DNA of 64,000 bases, from positions 186,001 to 250,000 of the forward strand of contig CAWGMB010000002.1 of NCBI GenBank assembly GCA_963823515.1, in the 5' to 3' direction. The DNA is from Miltoncostaea sp963823515 (GTDB taxonomy: Bacteria; Actinomycetota; Thermoleophilia; Miltoncostaeales; Miltoncostaeaceae). Shown piece after piece: positions 26,900-34,987 of the stretch; position 1 is the first letter of the stretch, and each line of letters opens with the position of its first letter. The position numbers were made by a program, and so were the translations under genes. The notes beneath the pieces were generated by a model. The model did no database searches and had not been told where the DNA came from. It saw only the letters and a program-made list of their open reading frames with translations.

Positions 26900-27906
26900 G
26901 AGAACTGCTCCAGGAAGCGCAGGTCGTTCTCGAAGAAGAGCCGCAGGTCGGGCACGCCGAAGCGGATCATCGCGATCCGGTCGAGGCCGCAGCCGAAGGC
27001 GAAGCCCGTGTAGCGCTCCGAGTCGATGCCGCAGTGCTCGAGCACGTTCGGGTCGACCATCCCGGCGCCCGCGAGCTCCAGCCAGGCCGGGCGGCCGTTC
27101 TTGTCGATGTAGGAGACCTGCACGTCCACCGAGGGCTCGGTGAACGGGAAGAAGTGGGGCTGCAACAGGATCTCGCGCTCGGAGCCGAGCAGCTCGCGGA
27201 AGAAGTGGAGCATCGTGCCCTTGAGGTGCGCCATCGTGAGCCCCTCGTCCACCGCCAGCCCCTCCATCTGGTGGAACATCGGGCTGTGCGTCGCGTCGAT
27301 GTCGTCGCGGCGGTAGACCACGCCCGGGGCGACCAGGTAGATCGGGGGCTTCTCGCTCTGCATCTCGCGCACCTGCACCGGGGAGGTCTGGGTGCGGAGC
27401 ATCCGATCCGGGCGGCCGTCGACGAAGAACGTGTCGCTGGACGAGCGCGCCGGGTGCCCCGCGGGCGTGTTCAGCGCCGTGAAGTTGTGCCACTCGGTCT
27501 CGACCTCGGGGCCGTCCGCGATGCGGTAGCCGAGCCCCAGGAGGATGTCCTCCATCTCCTGACGCACCTGCGTGATCGGGTGCAGCGCGCCGAGCGGGTG
27601 CGGATCGCCGGGGAGCGTGACGTCGGTGGTGTCGCGCTCCAGCGCGGCGCCCATCGCCTCGGCCTCCAGCTCCGTGGTGCGGGCCGCCAGGGCCTCCTCG
27701 ACCGCTCGACGCGCGATGTTGGCGGCCTTGCCCACCACCCCACGGCGCTCGGGCGGCAGGCCGCCGATGCCCGCGAGGGTCTCCGCGAGGGGGCTGCGGC
27801 GACCGGTGTGGGCGACCCGGGCGGCCTCCAGCTCCGACAGCGTGGCGGCCGCGCGGATCTCCGCGAGGGCGTGCTCCTGGATGTTCGCGAGGTCCGGGTC
27901 GGTCAT
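26896..27906 (-). CDS. pheS: Phenylalanyl-tRNA synthetase alpha subunit
   Basis: 336 residues, class II synthetase. An N-terminal coiled coil is followed by HPLGALHPITQVRQEMEDIL, motif 2 in YRRDDIDATHSPMFHQMEGL, the amino-acid pocket region WLELAGAGMVDPNVLEHCG and motif 3 FAFGCGLDRIAMIRFGV. It forms the catalytic subunit with PheT. The ATG at 27906 overlaps the stop of the upstream methyltransferase (ATGA) and its own stop overlaps pheT. The three genes are therefore tightly coupled within the infC-rplT-pheST unit. Confidence 0.97.
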   Translation of the reverse strand: MTDPDLANIQEHALAEIRAAATLSELEAARVAHTGRRSPLAETLAGIGGLPPERRGVVGKAANIARRAVEEALAARTTELEAEAMGAALERDTTDVTLPGDPHPLGALHPITQVRQEMEDILLGLGYRIADGPEVETEWHNFTALNTPAGHPARSSSDTFFVDGRPDRMLRTQTSPVQVREMQSEKPPIYLVAPGVVYRRDDIDATHSPMFHQMEGLAVDEGLTMAHLKGTMLHFFRELLGSEREILLQPHFFPFTEPSVDVQVSYIDKNGRPAWLELAGAGMVDPNVLEHCGIDSERYTGFAFGCGLDRIAMIRFGVPDLRLFFENDLRFLEQFS

Positions 27907-28745
27907 CGACCCGGCAGGCTATCCGAGACGCCGCCCTCCGCGACGGAGGGGGCGAGCGCGCGCTGGCGCACGACCTCGGCGAGCAGCGCCGCGCCGGCCG
28001 CGGCGACGTTCAGCGACTCGGCCCCGGCCGCCTGCGGGATGGTCACGCGGATCACGTCGCGGCCGTCCGAGAGCCCCTCCAGCGCGGGTCCCAGCCCCAG
28101 GCGCTCGGCCCCGAGGGCCAGGACGAGCGGCCGCGTGAGATCGGCCTCCCAGGGCGCGATCCCGTCGCGCGGCACGGCGGCCATCACGGCGAAGCCGGAG
28201 CGGGTGGCGAGGTCGGCGGGGGTGACGTTCTCCAGGACCGGGACGGCGAAGGTGGAGCCCATCGCGGCGCGTACGGCGCGCGGATGGAAGGCGTCGGCCG
28301 AGCCGGGCCCGAGCGCCACCCAGTCGGCGCCCAGAGCCGCCCCGGTGCGCACGAGCGTGCCCACGTTGCCCGGGTCGGCGACCCCGGCCAGGTAGAGCCC
28401 GAGCGAGGGGGGGAAGCGCACGTCGCTGAAGCTGCGCACCGGGGGCTGCGGCAGGATGGCGATCACGCGCGGCGCGGCGGCCAGGGCGCTCGCGTAGCCC
28501 ATCAGCTTGGGCGGCACGAGGTAGCGCTCGGCGAGCCCCTCGGTGGCGGCGACGCGCGGGTCGCCGTCCTGGAGCTCCTCCGCGTTGAACAGCATCGCGA
28601 AGGGCTTGACGCCGCGCGCGAGCGCGCCGTCGACGAGATCCTCGCCCTCGGCGACCAGGAGCCGTCGCTCGCGACGGACCTTCTTCGTCTGGAGCGCCCG
28701 CGCGAGCTGCAGCGCGGGGTTGCGCGGCGAGCTGGCCAGCCTCAG
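27903..28745 (-). CDS. TrmH/SpoU-family RNA 2'-O-methyltransferase with an apparent CTG start
   Basis: The catalytic SPOUT domain is complete: VADPGNVGTLVRTGAALGAD, LALGAERLGLGPAL (motif 2) and IPQAAGAESLNVAAAGAALL (motif 3). The N-terminal substrate-binding domain (LASSPRNPALQLARALQTKK, then RRERRLLVAEGEDLVDGALA) is in the same frame upstream of the first ATG (28595). The frame upstream to its stop has no ATG, GTG or TTG. CTG at 28745 after a GGGGGG run is the best candidate, giving 280 residues. It probably methylates rRNA or tRNA ribose. Position between rplT and pheS is the usual one in Actinobacteria. Confidence 0.88.
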   Translation of the reverse strand: MRLASSPRNPALQLARALQTKKVRRERRLLVAEGEDLVDGALARGVKPFAMLFNAEELQDGDPRVAATEGLAERYLVPPKLMGYASALAAAPRVIAILPQPPVRSFSDVRFPPSLGLYLAGVADPGNVGTLVRTGAALGADWVALGPGSADAFHPRAVRAAMGSTFAVPVLENVTPADLATRSGFAVMAAVPRDGIAPWEADLTRPLVLALGAERLGLGPALEGLSDGRDVIRVTIPQAAGAESLNVAAAGAALLAEVVRQRALAPSVAEGGVSDSLPGR

Positions 28746-28834
28746 CCGGCTGCCCCCCGCGGCTATGAGGTCGTCACGTCAGTCGGCCGCGCGTCCGCCG
28801 GCTGCAGGGCGGCGTGCTCCGGTGTCCGCATCGA

Positions 28835-28857
28835 CGCCGATGCCACCGGCATCGGCG
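28835..28857. terminator. Hairpin between rplT and the methyltransferase gene
   Basis: Perfect 10-bp stem CGCCGATGCC / GGCATCGGCG with a 3-nt loop, in the middle of the 181-bp gap. With no U-tract, it may be an attenuator, RNase site or weak terminator separating the ribosomal-protein genes from pheST. Confidence 0.45.
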
Positions 28858-28926
28858 AGCACGCATACATCCGGATCACTTGCCCTTCGCTCGGCGGACC
28901 GCACGCCCTCTGTGCCCTGACGACCT

Positions 28927-29301
28927 CTACGAGGCTACCGGCGCGCTCTCTCGAGCCGCGCGAGCGCGTGTGCAGAGCGCGGCGAAGGCCGCGGGCTCGT
29001 GCGTGGCGAGCTCGGCCAGGATCTTCCGGTCGAGCTCGACCTCGGCCAGCTTCAGGCCATGGATGAACTGGCCGTAGGTGAGGCCGTTGTCACGCGCGGC
29101 GGCGTTGATGCGGGCGATCCAGAGGCGCCGGAAGTCACGCTTGCGCACCCGGCGGTCACGGTAGGCGTAGCGCAGGGAGCGCTGGACCTGCTCCTTCGCG
29201 CGACGATAGGAGGAGTGCTTGGTACCCCAGTAGCCACTGGCCTGATCGAGGACCTTGCGGCGCTTCTTGCGCGCGCCGACGGAACGCTTCACCCGTGCCA
29301 T
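28927..29301 (-). CDS. rplT: 50S ribosomal protein L20
   Basis: 124 residues, the normal bacterial length. The N-terminal basic arm (MARVKRSVGARKKRRKVL) and GYWGTKHSSYRRAKEQV, then YRDRRVRKRDFRRLWIARIN, match L20. C-terminal helices end LARRTRARAA-like CTRARAARESAPVAS. It is an early 23S rRNA-binding assembly protein. It starts four bases after rpmI, clearly cotranscribed. Confidence 0.98.
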   Translation of the reverse strand: MARVKRSVGARKKRRKVLDQASGYWGTKHSSYRRAKEQVQRSLRYAYRDRRVRKRDFRRLWIARINAAARDNGLTYGQFIHGLKLAEVELDRKILAELATHEPAAFAALCTRARAARESAPVAS

Positions 29302-29305
29302 CCGA

Positions 29306-29503
29306 CTACCTCTTCCCCAGCATGCGCTTGACTCCGGGAACCATCTCGGGGGCCAGGGTGACCTCCTTCGAGAGGTGCCGCTGCTCCTTGCCCGTCATGC
29401 GCTCCTGGTTGTGGCGCATGCCGGCGCGCTGGAACATCACCTTGCCCGTCCCGGTTACCTTGAACCTCTTGGTGGCGGACTTCCTGGACTTCATCTTGGG
29501 CAT
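29306..29503 (-). CDS. rpmI: 50S ribosomal protein L35
   Basis: 65 residues. MPKMKSRKSATKRFKVTGTG at the N-terminus and the HNQERMTGKEQRHLSKE region are classic L35. It binds 23S rRNA and is always paired with L20. It lies 79 bp downstream of infC across a hairpin. Confidence 0.98.
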   Translation of the reverse strand: MPKMKSRKSATKRFKVTGTGKVMFQRAGMRHNQERMTGKEQRHLSKEVTLAPEMVPGVKRMLGKR

Positions 29504-29550
29504 GCGTCTGTCTTCCTCGGGAGCGTCGGGCCGGCCGACACGATAGACGA

Positions 29551-29576
29551 CGCGACCCCCCGATACGAGGGTCGCG
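29551..29576 (-). promoter_or_regulatory. Hairpin between infC and rpmI
   Basis: Perfect 8-bp stem CGCGACCC / GGGTCGCG around a 10-nt loop, just after the infC stop. It may modulate relative expression of IF3 and the two ribosomal proteins, or mark an RNA processing site. Confidence 0.45.
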
Positions 29577-29582
29577 CGCGGA

Positions 29583-30263
29583 TCAGGAGGAGCCGGCCTC
29601 GGCCCCTTGGGGCTCGGGGGTCGCCGCGGGCGTCGCCTCGGCGGCCTGATCGGCCTCGGCGGGGGCCGCGGAGTCGTCTCCGCCCTCCTGCGATCCGCCC
29701 TCGTCGGAGACGACCGGATTCTTCAGCGGGGCGATCATCATCACCATGTTGCGGCCGTCGAGGTTCGGGCGGCTCTCGACCAGGGCGATGTCCTTCAGCT
29801 CCTCGGCGAGCTTCAGGAGGATGGCCTCACCGCGCTCGGGGTGCAGGAGCTCGCGACCGCGGAACATGATCGTGATCTTGACCTTGTCGCGGTGCTTCAG
29901 GAACCGCTCGACGTGACCCTTCTTGGTCGCGTAGTCGTGCGGGTCGATCTTCGGCCGGAACTTGATCTCCTTGATGGTGATCGTGCTCTGGTGCCGCCGC
30001 GCCTGCTTGGCCTTCTGCTCCTGCTCGTACCGCCACTTGCCGTAGTCCATGATCCGGCAGACGGGCGGGCGGGCGTCGGCGGCGACCTCGACGAGGTCGA
30101 GGCCGGCGTCGTTCGCGATCTCCTGCGCCTCGGCGAGGGGGACGACGCCCCTGTTCTCGCCCTCGGCGTCGATGAGCCGCACGGTGTCGACCCGGATCGC
30201 CTCGTTGATACGAGTCGTGGGCCCGGCCGGCGGGCGGGTATCTGGTCCGCGCCTAGGGGGCAA
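29583..30263 (-). CDS. infC: Translation initiation factor IF-3
   Basis: 226 residues from a TTG start. The N-domain is RINEAIRVDTVRLIDAEGEN. The linker and C-domain carry CRIMDYGKWRYEQEQKAKQA, IKEIKFRPKIDPHDYATKKG and RFLKHRDKVKITIMFRGREL. A 50-residue acidic Ala/Glu/Pro tail (AAPAEADQAAEATPAATPE) is longer than in E. coli but common in Actinobacteria. infC often uses rare starts for autoregulation. The TTG at 30263 lacks a clear Shine-Dalgarno, so the exact start is uncertain. It keeps initiation-codon and tRNA selection accurate on the 30S subunit. Confidence 0.95.
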   Translation of the reverse strand: MPPRRGPDTRPPAGPTTRINEAIRVDTVRLIDAEGENRGVVPLAEAQEIANDAGLDLVEVAADARPPVCRIMDYGKWRYEQEQKAKQARRHQSTITIKEIKFRPKIDPHDYATKKGHVERFLKHRDKVKITIMFRGRELLHPERGEAILLKLAEELKDIALVESRPNLDGRNMVMMIAPLKNPVVSDEGGSQEGGDDSAAPAEADQAAEATPAATPEPQGAEAGSS

Positions 30264-30433
30264 ACAGCACCGTGACGGGCCTCAGACGGATCCCCCGACA
30301 TGCGAGAGCACGCGCATCGGTGCGCGTCGGGGCTCGGTGATGGGGAGGGTGTCTGTCATGGAGTTCGGAACCGCCGTCCGGGCGGTCGGGAGACAATAGC
30401 AAGAGGCCGGGGCGCGGCGTGCATCACCCGCGA
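30264..30433 (-). promoter_or_regulatory. infC leader with two hairpins and a possible mini-ORF
   Basis: In the 170 bases between proA and infC there are two tight hairpins. One is ACCGCC / GGCGGT (30370-30386); the other is ACGCGCA / TGCGCGT with a 4-nt loop (30310-30327). A 25-codon frame (30359-30282, MTDTLPITEPRRAPMRVLSH...) ends 18 bases before the infC TTG but has no Shine-Dalgarno. Autoregulatory leaders are known for IF3 operons in other phyla; this one matches none I can recall. Confidence 0.4.
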
Positions 30434-31660
30434 TCATCGGGGCCCGACCACGTACTGGCGCAGGTGGAGATCGCGGAAGGTGACCGGCCCGCGGGGCCCC
30501 GGCACGTGGTCGACGTTGATCCCGGTCTCGGGCGCACCGAGCAACGCGAAGCCGTCCAGCAGGCGCGTGCTGGCGTTCCAGAACGCCCCCGTGCCGGTGT
30601 AGGCGCCGAGGAACTCCCGAGCGGCGGCGGCGTCCTCGGTGGCGATCGATGCCGCGAGGCCCGAGGTCTCGTCGTTCGCGGTCCGCGCCGCCTCGCGCGG
30701 TCCGGAGCACGGGGCGACGGTCACCGTGGCCTCGTTGCCGTCGTCGAGCGCCCACTCGTGCCCGAGCGGGTGGGCGTGGGGCGGAAGGCTCGGCCGGATG
30801 CCCAGGCGCTCCAGGAGCGCGACGATCGCGGGAAGGAGCTCCTCCCACCGCGCCCCGGCCACGAGAAGGAGGTTGAGGCGGTTGCAGACGCCGAGCCGGT
30901 CGAGGCTGCGCTCGGCGAGCGCGAGCGCCCTGCCGGCGTCGGCCGCGCCGTCGATGTACAGGACGCCGCCGCCCTCGGCGTGCGCGAGCGTGCGCACGCC
31001 GTGCGCCGCCGCCTCCCGCGCCAGGGACGAGGTGGTCTCGCCGCTGCCGCGCAGGATCACCAGCGGGATCAGGTGGGGCAGCCCCACCAGGGCCCGTGCG
31101 GCCTCGCGGTCGGGTGAGCGGACCAGCTGGAGCGCGTCCGGGTCGAGGCCCGCCGCCTGCATGGCGGGGGCGATGACCTCGTCGCGCAGGGCGATGGCCG
31201 AGCGCAGCGCCGCCGCGCCGGTGCGCAGCACCCCGGCGTTGCGCGACTTGATGAGCTGGGAGGCGACATCGACCGTGACGTTCGGCCGCGCCTCGTAGTT
31301 CGCGCCGATCACGCCCACCGGGCGCCGGACCTCGCGCATCACGAGACCGCCGGGCAGGTCGCGCTCGCCGACCTGCCCGGCGACGTCGTCGAGAGCCGCG
31401 AGCGCGGCGATCTGCCCGCTCATCGCCTCGAGGCGCGCCGGGTCGAGACGCAGGCGGTCGACCAGGGCGGGGGCGAGAGCCCCCTCGGCGTCTGCGACGT
31501 CCATCGCGTTGGCCTCGAGTACGGGCTCCGCCCGGTCCCGAAGGCCGCGGGCCATGCCGTCGAGCGTCCGTGCGACGGCGTCGGCCGTGGCGGCTGCGAG
31601 CCCGGGGTGGGCGGCGCGCGCGGCGCTCCCCGCCCGGGTGACCTCCGCGAGGGCGCTCAC
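30434..31660 (-). CDS. proA: Glutamate-5-semialdehyde dehydrogenase
   Basis: 408 residues, aldehyde-dehydrogenase superfamily, second step of proline synthesis. MREVRRPVGVIGANYEARPN, LIKSRNAGVLRTGAAALRSA and the catalytic cysteine in DRLGVCNRLNLLLVAG match ProA. The C-terminal GTGAFWNASTRLLDGFALLG with EIGIS-like PETGINVDHVPGPRG is typical. The usual GNCHVYVD before the cysteine is here EGGGVLYIDGA, a divergent version. The GTG at 31660 is chosen because upstream sequence is non-conserved and arginine-rich. proB is not adjacent. It lies between the HU gene and infC on the same strand, with a terminator hairpin before it. Confidence 0.92.
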   Translation of the reverse strand: MSALAEVTRAGSAARAAHPGLAAATADAVARTLDGMARGLRDRAEPVLEANAMDVADAEGALAPALVDRLRLDPARLEAMSGQIAALAALDDVAGQVGERDLPGGLVMREVRRPVGVIGANYEARPNVTVDVASQLIKSRNAGVLRTGAAALRSAIALRDEVIAPAMQAAGLDPDALQLVRSPDREAARALVGLPHLIPLVILRGSGETTSSLAREAAAHGVRTLAHAEGGGVLYIDGAADAGRALALAERSLDRLGVCNRLNLLLVAGARWEELLPAIVALLERLGIRPSLPPHAHPLGHEWALDDGNEATVTVAPCSGPREAARTANDETSGLAASIATEDAAAAREFLGAYTGTGAFWNASTRLLDGFALLGAPETGINVDHVPGPRGPVTFRDLHLRQYVVGPR

Positions 31661-31701
31661 CGGCTCAACGTGAACGCGCTCGGATCCGAGGCGCTTCGGC
31701 G

Positions 31702-31731
31702 CGCGCGACCCGCCCTCCGACGGGTCGCGCG
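31702..31731 (-). terminator. Terminator hairpin after the HU gene
   Basis: Perfect 11-bp stem CGCGCGACCCG / CGGGTCGCGCG with an 8-nt loop, 24 bases beyond the HU stop. GC-rich and without U-tract. Confidence 0.6.
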
Positions 31732-31754
31732 ACCGGAAGCCTGCCTCGGTGGTG

Positions 31755-32051
31755 CTACTTCTTGCCCTTGTTGCCCGCGGCCACGGCCTCCTTGAGGACG
31801 GCGCCCGGAGTGAAGCGCGGAACGGTGCGCGCCGGGATCTGCACCTTCTTCGTCGGATCCTGGGGGTTGACCCCCGTACGGGCGGCACGGGCGGAGACGG
31901 AGAACTTGCCGAAGCCGGCGAAGGCGACGTCCTCGCCGCCCTTCAGGGCCTCCTGGATCACATCAAGCACCGCGGCGACCGCGCGTCCGGCCTCGGCACC
32001 GCTCATGTCGCCCTTGGCAGCCACCTTGGCGACGAACTCGGTCTTGTTCAC
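31755..32051 (-). CDS. hup: HU-family DNA-binding protein
   Basis: 98 residues. MNKTEFVAKVAAKGDMSGAE starts the dimerisation helices. The beta-arm and saddle are FAGFGKFSVSARAARTGVNP and VQIPARTVPRFTPGAVLKEA, with the usual Pro at the arm tip region (VNPQDPTKK). It bends and compacts DNA as a dimer. The GTG at 32051 follows AGGGGG. The tail is short, unlike the Lys-rich extended HU of mycobacteria. It is monocistronic by its terminator. Confidence 0.95.
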   Translation of the reverse strand: MNKTEFVAKVAAKGDMSGAEAGRAVAAVLDVIQEALKGGEDVAFAGFGKFSVSARAARTGVNPQDPTKKVQIPARTVPRFTPGAVLKEAVAAGNKGKK

Positions 32052-32238
32052 TGCAGACCCCCTGGCTCGAAGTATGCGGGAGCAGGCCTCCCCGCGCGGC
32101 CAACCTAGCAGCGTGTCCGGACGAAATCGCCGTCGTAGCGCGGTTCTTTGGAAAGTCGGGGCACTCGGACGTCCCGTAGACCGTGATTCGCCGCTGGACC
32201 GGCACGCTCGTCGCGAGGGGTTCGCAACGGCGTGCGTC

Positions 32239-32257
32239 ATCGGCGAAAACCGCCGAT
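32239..32257 (-). terminator. Hairpin after the trypsin-like protease gene
   Basis: 7-bp stem ATCGGCG / CGCCGAT with loop AAAAC, 27 bases past the protease stop. No U-tract on the minus strand. The rest of the 230-bp gap to the HU gene holds no supported gene. Confidence 0.45.
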
Positions 32258-32283
32258 TTGCGGGAGAACTGCGCGAACGCGGC

Positions 32284-33447
32284 CTAGGAGCGGCGGAGGC
32301 GCAGCGGCGCGCACGAGGCACGGCCGCCCGGGCCCGACACGATTCGCGTCCTGACGCAGAAGCGAAGCCGACGGGACGGAGCCAGGCTCCGCGGGACCCG
32401 CCAGGTGACCCGGTACTCCATGTCGGCCCGCGCGGGACCGGCGCCGGTGCGGATGCGGGCGACGACGCGCTTGCCCGAGCGGATCACGATCCGCTCGCGG
32501 GTCACCTCGCCGCGCCCCATGAGGCGGTAGCGCAGACGGACGGTGGCGCCGGGGCGGGCCCGGGCGATGAGCGCGCGCACCTTCGGCGCGCGGGCCGCGG
32601 CCCTCCGCCCGGAGGCGACCGGCGCCGCCAGGCCGCGAGCGATCCAGCCCGAGATGGCGCTGAGGCGCGTGTACACGCCCGGCAGGCCCGGGCGGCCACA
32701 GCCGAAGCCCCAGCTCGTCACGCCGACCACGAGGCCGGTGGAGTCGCGCAGCGGGCCTCCGCTGTCGCCCGAGCAGCTGTCGACGCCACCCTCCGGCCGG
32801 CCGGCGCACAGGGCCCCGCCGACGTGGAATGAGCCGCCGAGCATCTGCCGGCAGCGGGCCGAGCTGAAGATGGTGAGGGGGGCGGCGACCAGGCGGGTCG
32901 GGTAGAGCGCGGTGTCCTCGCCCTCCTCCCCCCAGCCCGCGATCTCCCCGGCCCGCTCGGCGTCGGGGTCCTGATGGGCCGTCGCCGCGTAGGCGGCGAC
33001 GGGGACCGAGGCGGGACGCGCGAGCACCAGCAGCGCGGCGTCGGGGGCGTCGCCCTCGACCCGGTAGCCGGGGTGCACGCGGATCTCCGCGACCGCGATG
33101 CGGTCGGCGGGAGCCGCCAGGTCCTCGGCGCCGACGACCGCCTCGACGGCGCGGGCGGGCGTCACGGCGCCGGATGCGGCGATCACGCAGTGGGCGGCGG
33201 TCAGGACGAGGGTGGGTGCGATCAGGGTGCCGCCGCAGTAGGTGGTGAGCTCCGGGGAGCCGCCCGCCGGGACCAGCGCGACGATCGAGGGCCAGGAGGC
33301 GTCGGCGACCGGTGCCCCGCCCACGATCAGCGCGCCGGCGTCGGGCGCGCCGACGTGGGGGGCCGGCCCGGCCATCGCCGCCGGCGCCAGCGCGAGGAGC
33401 GCCGCGGATGCGGCGAGGAGCGAGCGGAGGATCGTCGGTGCGGCCAT
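32284..33447 (-). CDS. Secreted trypsin-like serine protease
   Basis: 387 residues. A signal peptide (LLAASAALLALAPAAMAG) precedes an S1A domain starting IVGGAPVADASWPSIVALV. The catalytic histidine is in LTAAHC, the aspartate in EGDAPDAALLVLARP, and the serine in SCSGDSGGPL. The specificity pocket region is GVTSWGFGCGRPGLPGVYTR; an aspartate six residues before the catalytic serine (GVDSCSGDSGG) suggests trypsin-like cleavage after Lys/Arg. Paired cysteines fit disulfides. The last 105 residues form a separate strand-rich domain (VRLRYRLMGRGEVTRERIVI) with two more cysteines, perhaps a P-domain-like stabiliser. The gene is 54 bp after the flavin-binding protein gene. Confidence 0.92.
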   Translation of the reverse strand: MAAPTILRSLLAASAALLALAPAAMAGPAPHVGAPDAGALIVGGAPVADASWPSIVALVPAGGSPELTTYCGGTLIAPTLVLTAAHCVIAASGAVTPARAVEAVVGAEDLAAPADRIAVAEIRVHPGYRVEGDAPDAALLVLARPASVPVAAYAATAHQDPDAERAGEIAGWGEEGEDTALYPTRLVAAPLTIFSSARCRQMLGGSFHVGGALCAGRPEGGVDSCSGDSGGPLRDSTGLVVGVTSWGFGCGRPGLPGVYTRLSAISGWIARGLAAPVASGRRAAARAPKVRALIARARPGATVRLRYRLMGRGEVTRERIVIRSGKRVVARIRTGAGPARADMEYRVTWRVPRSLAPSRRLRFCVRTRIVSGPGGRASCAPLRLRRS

Positions 33448-33501
33448 GAGATCACCATCAGCCGACCGCGGGGAACCGGCAAGGGAGCCCGTGAGACACC
33501 T

Positions 33502-33936
33502 CTAGGCGATCGTCGCGCCACCGAGCCGCGAGAGGGCGGCCATCACGGCCCGATGGCGCACGTCCGCGCCCTCCTCGGTCCAGCGCCAGCGCATCCCCGC
33601 GTCAACCTCTGTCGCCGGCCCACGGACGTCGCGCACGGAGCGCGCCCGAACGCGGACGGCGACCATCCCCTCGGCGCCGGGCAGCGGATCGGCCGCGACC
33701 GTCGCCTCCCCCACGACCTCCACGCAGAAACCGGGGCCGCCCACAGAGAGGGCCACGCGTGGCTCGTCGCGCAGCCGCGCGAGGCTGCCCCGGCGGGCCG
33801 CGAGACCCAGGAGCAGCGCCCGCGGCCCCTCGCGCAGCACCGCGCTCACGGGGATCGCCGCCGGGCCGGCGCCGCCCACGGTGGCGAGGATCACGACGGT
33901 TCCGGGCGGCAGTTGGGGAAGGACGCGGTCGGCCAC
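33502..33936 (-). CDS. Pyridoxamine-5'-phosphate-oxidase-like split-barrel protein
   Basis: 144 residues. The core pattern GTVVILATVGGAGPAAIPVS, ALLLGLAARRGSLARLRDEP, RVALSVGGPGFCVEVVGEAT and VRVRARSVRDVRG is that of FMN/F420-binding split barrels. Substrate is unknown; such proteins often detoxify or reduce small molecules. It has no export signal. It lies upstream of the protease gene on the same strand and is divergent from the aldo/keto reductase. Confidence 0.75.
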   Translation of the reverse strand: MADRVLPQLPPGTVVILATVGGAGPAAIPVSAVLREGPRALLLGLAARRGSLARLRDEPRVALSVGGPGFCVEVVGEATVAADPLPGAEGMVAVRVRARSVRDVRGPATEVDAGMRWRWTEEGADVRHRAVMAALSRLGGATIA

Positions 33937-34018
33937 GGGCCGTAGGATCGCAGGAGACGGGCGCGCGGAGCCGGGGCGCGGCTACGGTTGGTGCGAATCC
34001 GATGTGAGGAGCGCGACC

Positions 34019-34969
34019 ATGGCGCAGCGCAGGCTCGGCACCGGCGGTCCCGGGGTGGGGCCGATCGCCTTCGGGGCGATGAGCTTCGCCGGCTACTACG
34101 GATCGGCCGAGGACTCAGAGGGGATCCGCACGGTCCGCCGCGCGCTCGATCTCGGCCTCACCCTGATCGACACCGCCGAGGCCTACGGCGAGGGGCGCAA
34201 CGAGGAGATGGTGGGCCGCGCGCTCGCCGGCAGGCGCGACGACGCGGTGCTCGCGACGAAGTCGAGCCGCGGGGCGCCGGACTACCTGGCCGCCCACGCC
34301 GACGCGAGCCTCCGGCGCCTCGGGGTGGACCACATCGACGTCTACTACCTGCACCGCGTCGACCCCGAGGTGCCGATCGAGGAGTCGGTGGGCGCGATGG
34401 CCCGCCTGGTGGAGGCGGGCAAGATCCGCCACATCGGGCTCTCCGAGGCCGGACCCGGCACCATCCGCCGCGCGCACGCAGTGCACCCGATCGCGGCCCT
34501 CCAGAGCGAGTACTCGCTCCTGTACCGGGATCCAGAGCGGGATGTGCTGCCCGTCACACGCGAGCTGGGCATCGCGTACGTCGCCTACAGCCCGCTCTCG
34601 CGGGGGCTGCTCGGCGGGCGGATCCGCAGCGCCGACGACCTCGCCGACGACGACTGGCGCCGGCAGGTGCCGCGGTTCCAGGGCGAGAACCTCGTGCGCA
34701 ACCTGGAAGTGGTGGCGAGCCTCGCGGAGATGGCCGAGGCCAGGGGCGTCGACCTCGCCTCGCTCGCGATCGCCTGGGTGCTCGCACAGGGCGACGACCT
34801 GATCCCCCTCGTGGGTACCAGCCGCGCCGACCACGTCGAGCGCAACCTGCAGGCCCTCGAGATCGCGTTGACCCCGGAGGACCTTGCGGCCATCGACGCC
34901 CTGGCGCCCGTGGGCTCGGCATCGGGGGAGCGCTACCCCGCGTCGTACATGCCCCGCCTGGGCATCTGA
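34019..34969 (+). CDS. Aldo/keto reductase
   Basis: 316 residues, NADPH-dependent oxidoreductase with a TIM barrel. The catalytic tetrad is visible: Asp in LIDTAEAYGEGRNEE, Tyr in the same motif, Lys in AVLATKSSRG, His in DVYYLHRVDPEVP. C-terminal cofactor loop residues are in LIPLVGTSRADHVERNLQAL. It resembles the AKR13-like bacterial group acting on aldehydes or perillaldehyde-type substrates. ATG at 34019 has GAGGAG eight bases upstream. It converges with the FAD-monooxygenase gene over a hairpin containing both stops. Confidence 0.92.
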   Translation: MAQRRLGTGGPGVGPIAFGAMSFAGYYGSAEDSEGIRTVRRALDLGLTLIDTAEAYGEGRNEEMVGRALAGRRDDAVLATKSSRGAPDYLAAHADASLRRLGVDHIDVYYLHRVDPEVPIEESVGAMARLVEAGKIRHIGLSEAGPGTIRRAHAVHPIAALQSEYSLLYRDPERDVLPVTRELGIAYVAYSPLSRGLLGGRIRSADDLADDDWRRQVPRFQGENLVRNLEVVASLAEMAEARGVDLASLAIAWVLAQGDDLIPLVGTSRADHVERNLQALEIALTPEDLAAIDALAPVGSASGERYPASYMPRLGI

Positions 34970-34987
34970 GGGCCCGGGGGTCCTCAG
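34966..34987. terminator. Bidirectional hairpin between convergent genes
   Basis: 6-bp stem CTGAGG / CCTCAG with a GC-rich loop. Its arms contain the stop codons of both convergent genes, so one structure could serve both. Confidence 0.5.
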
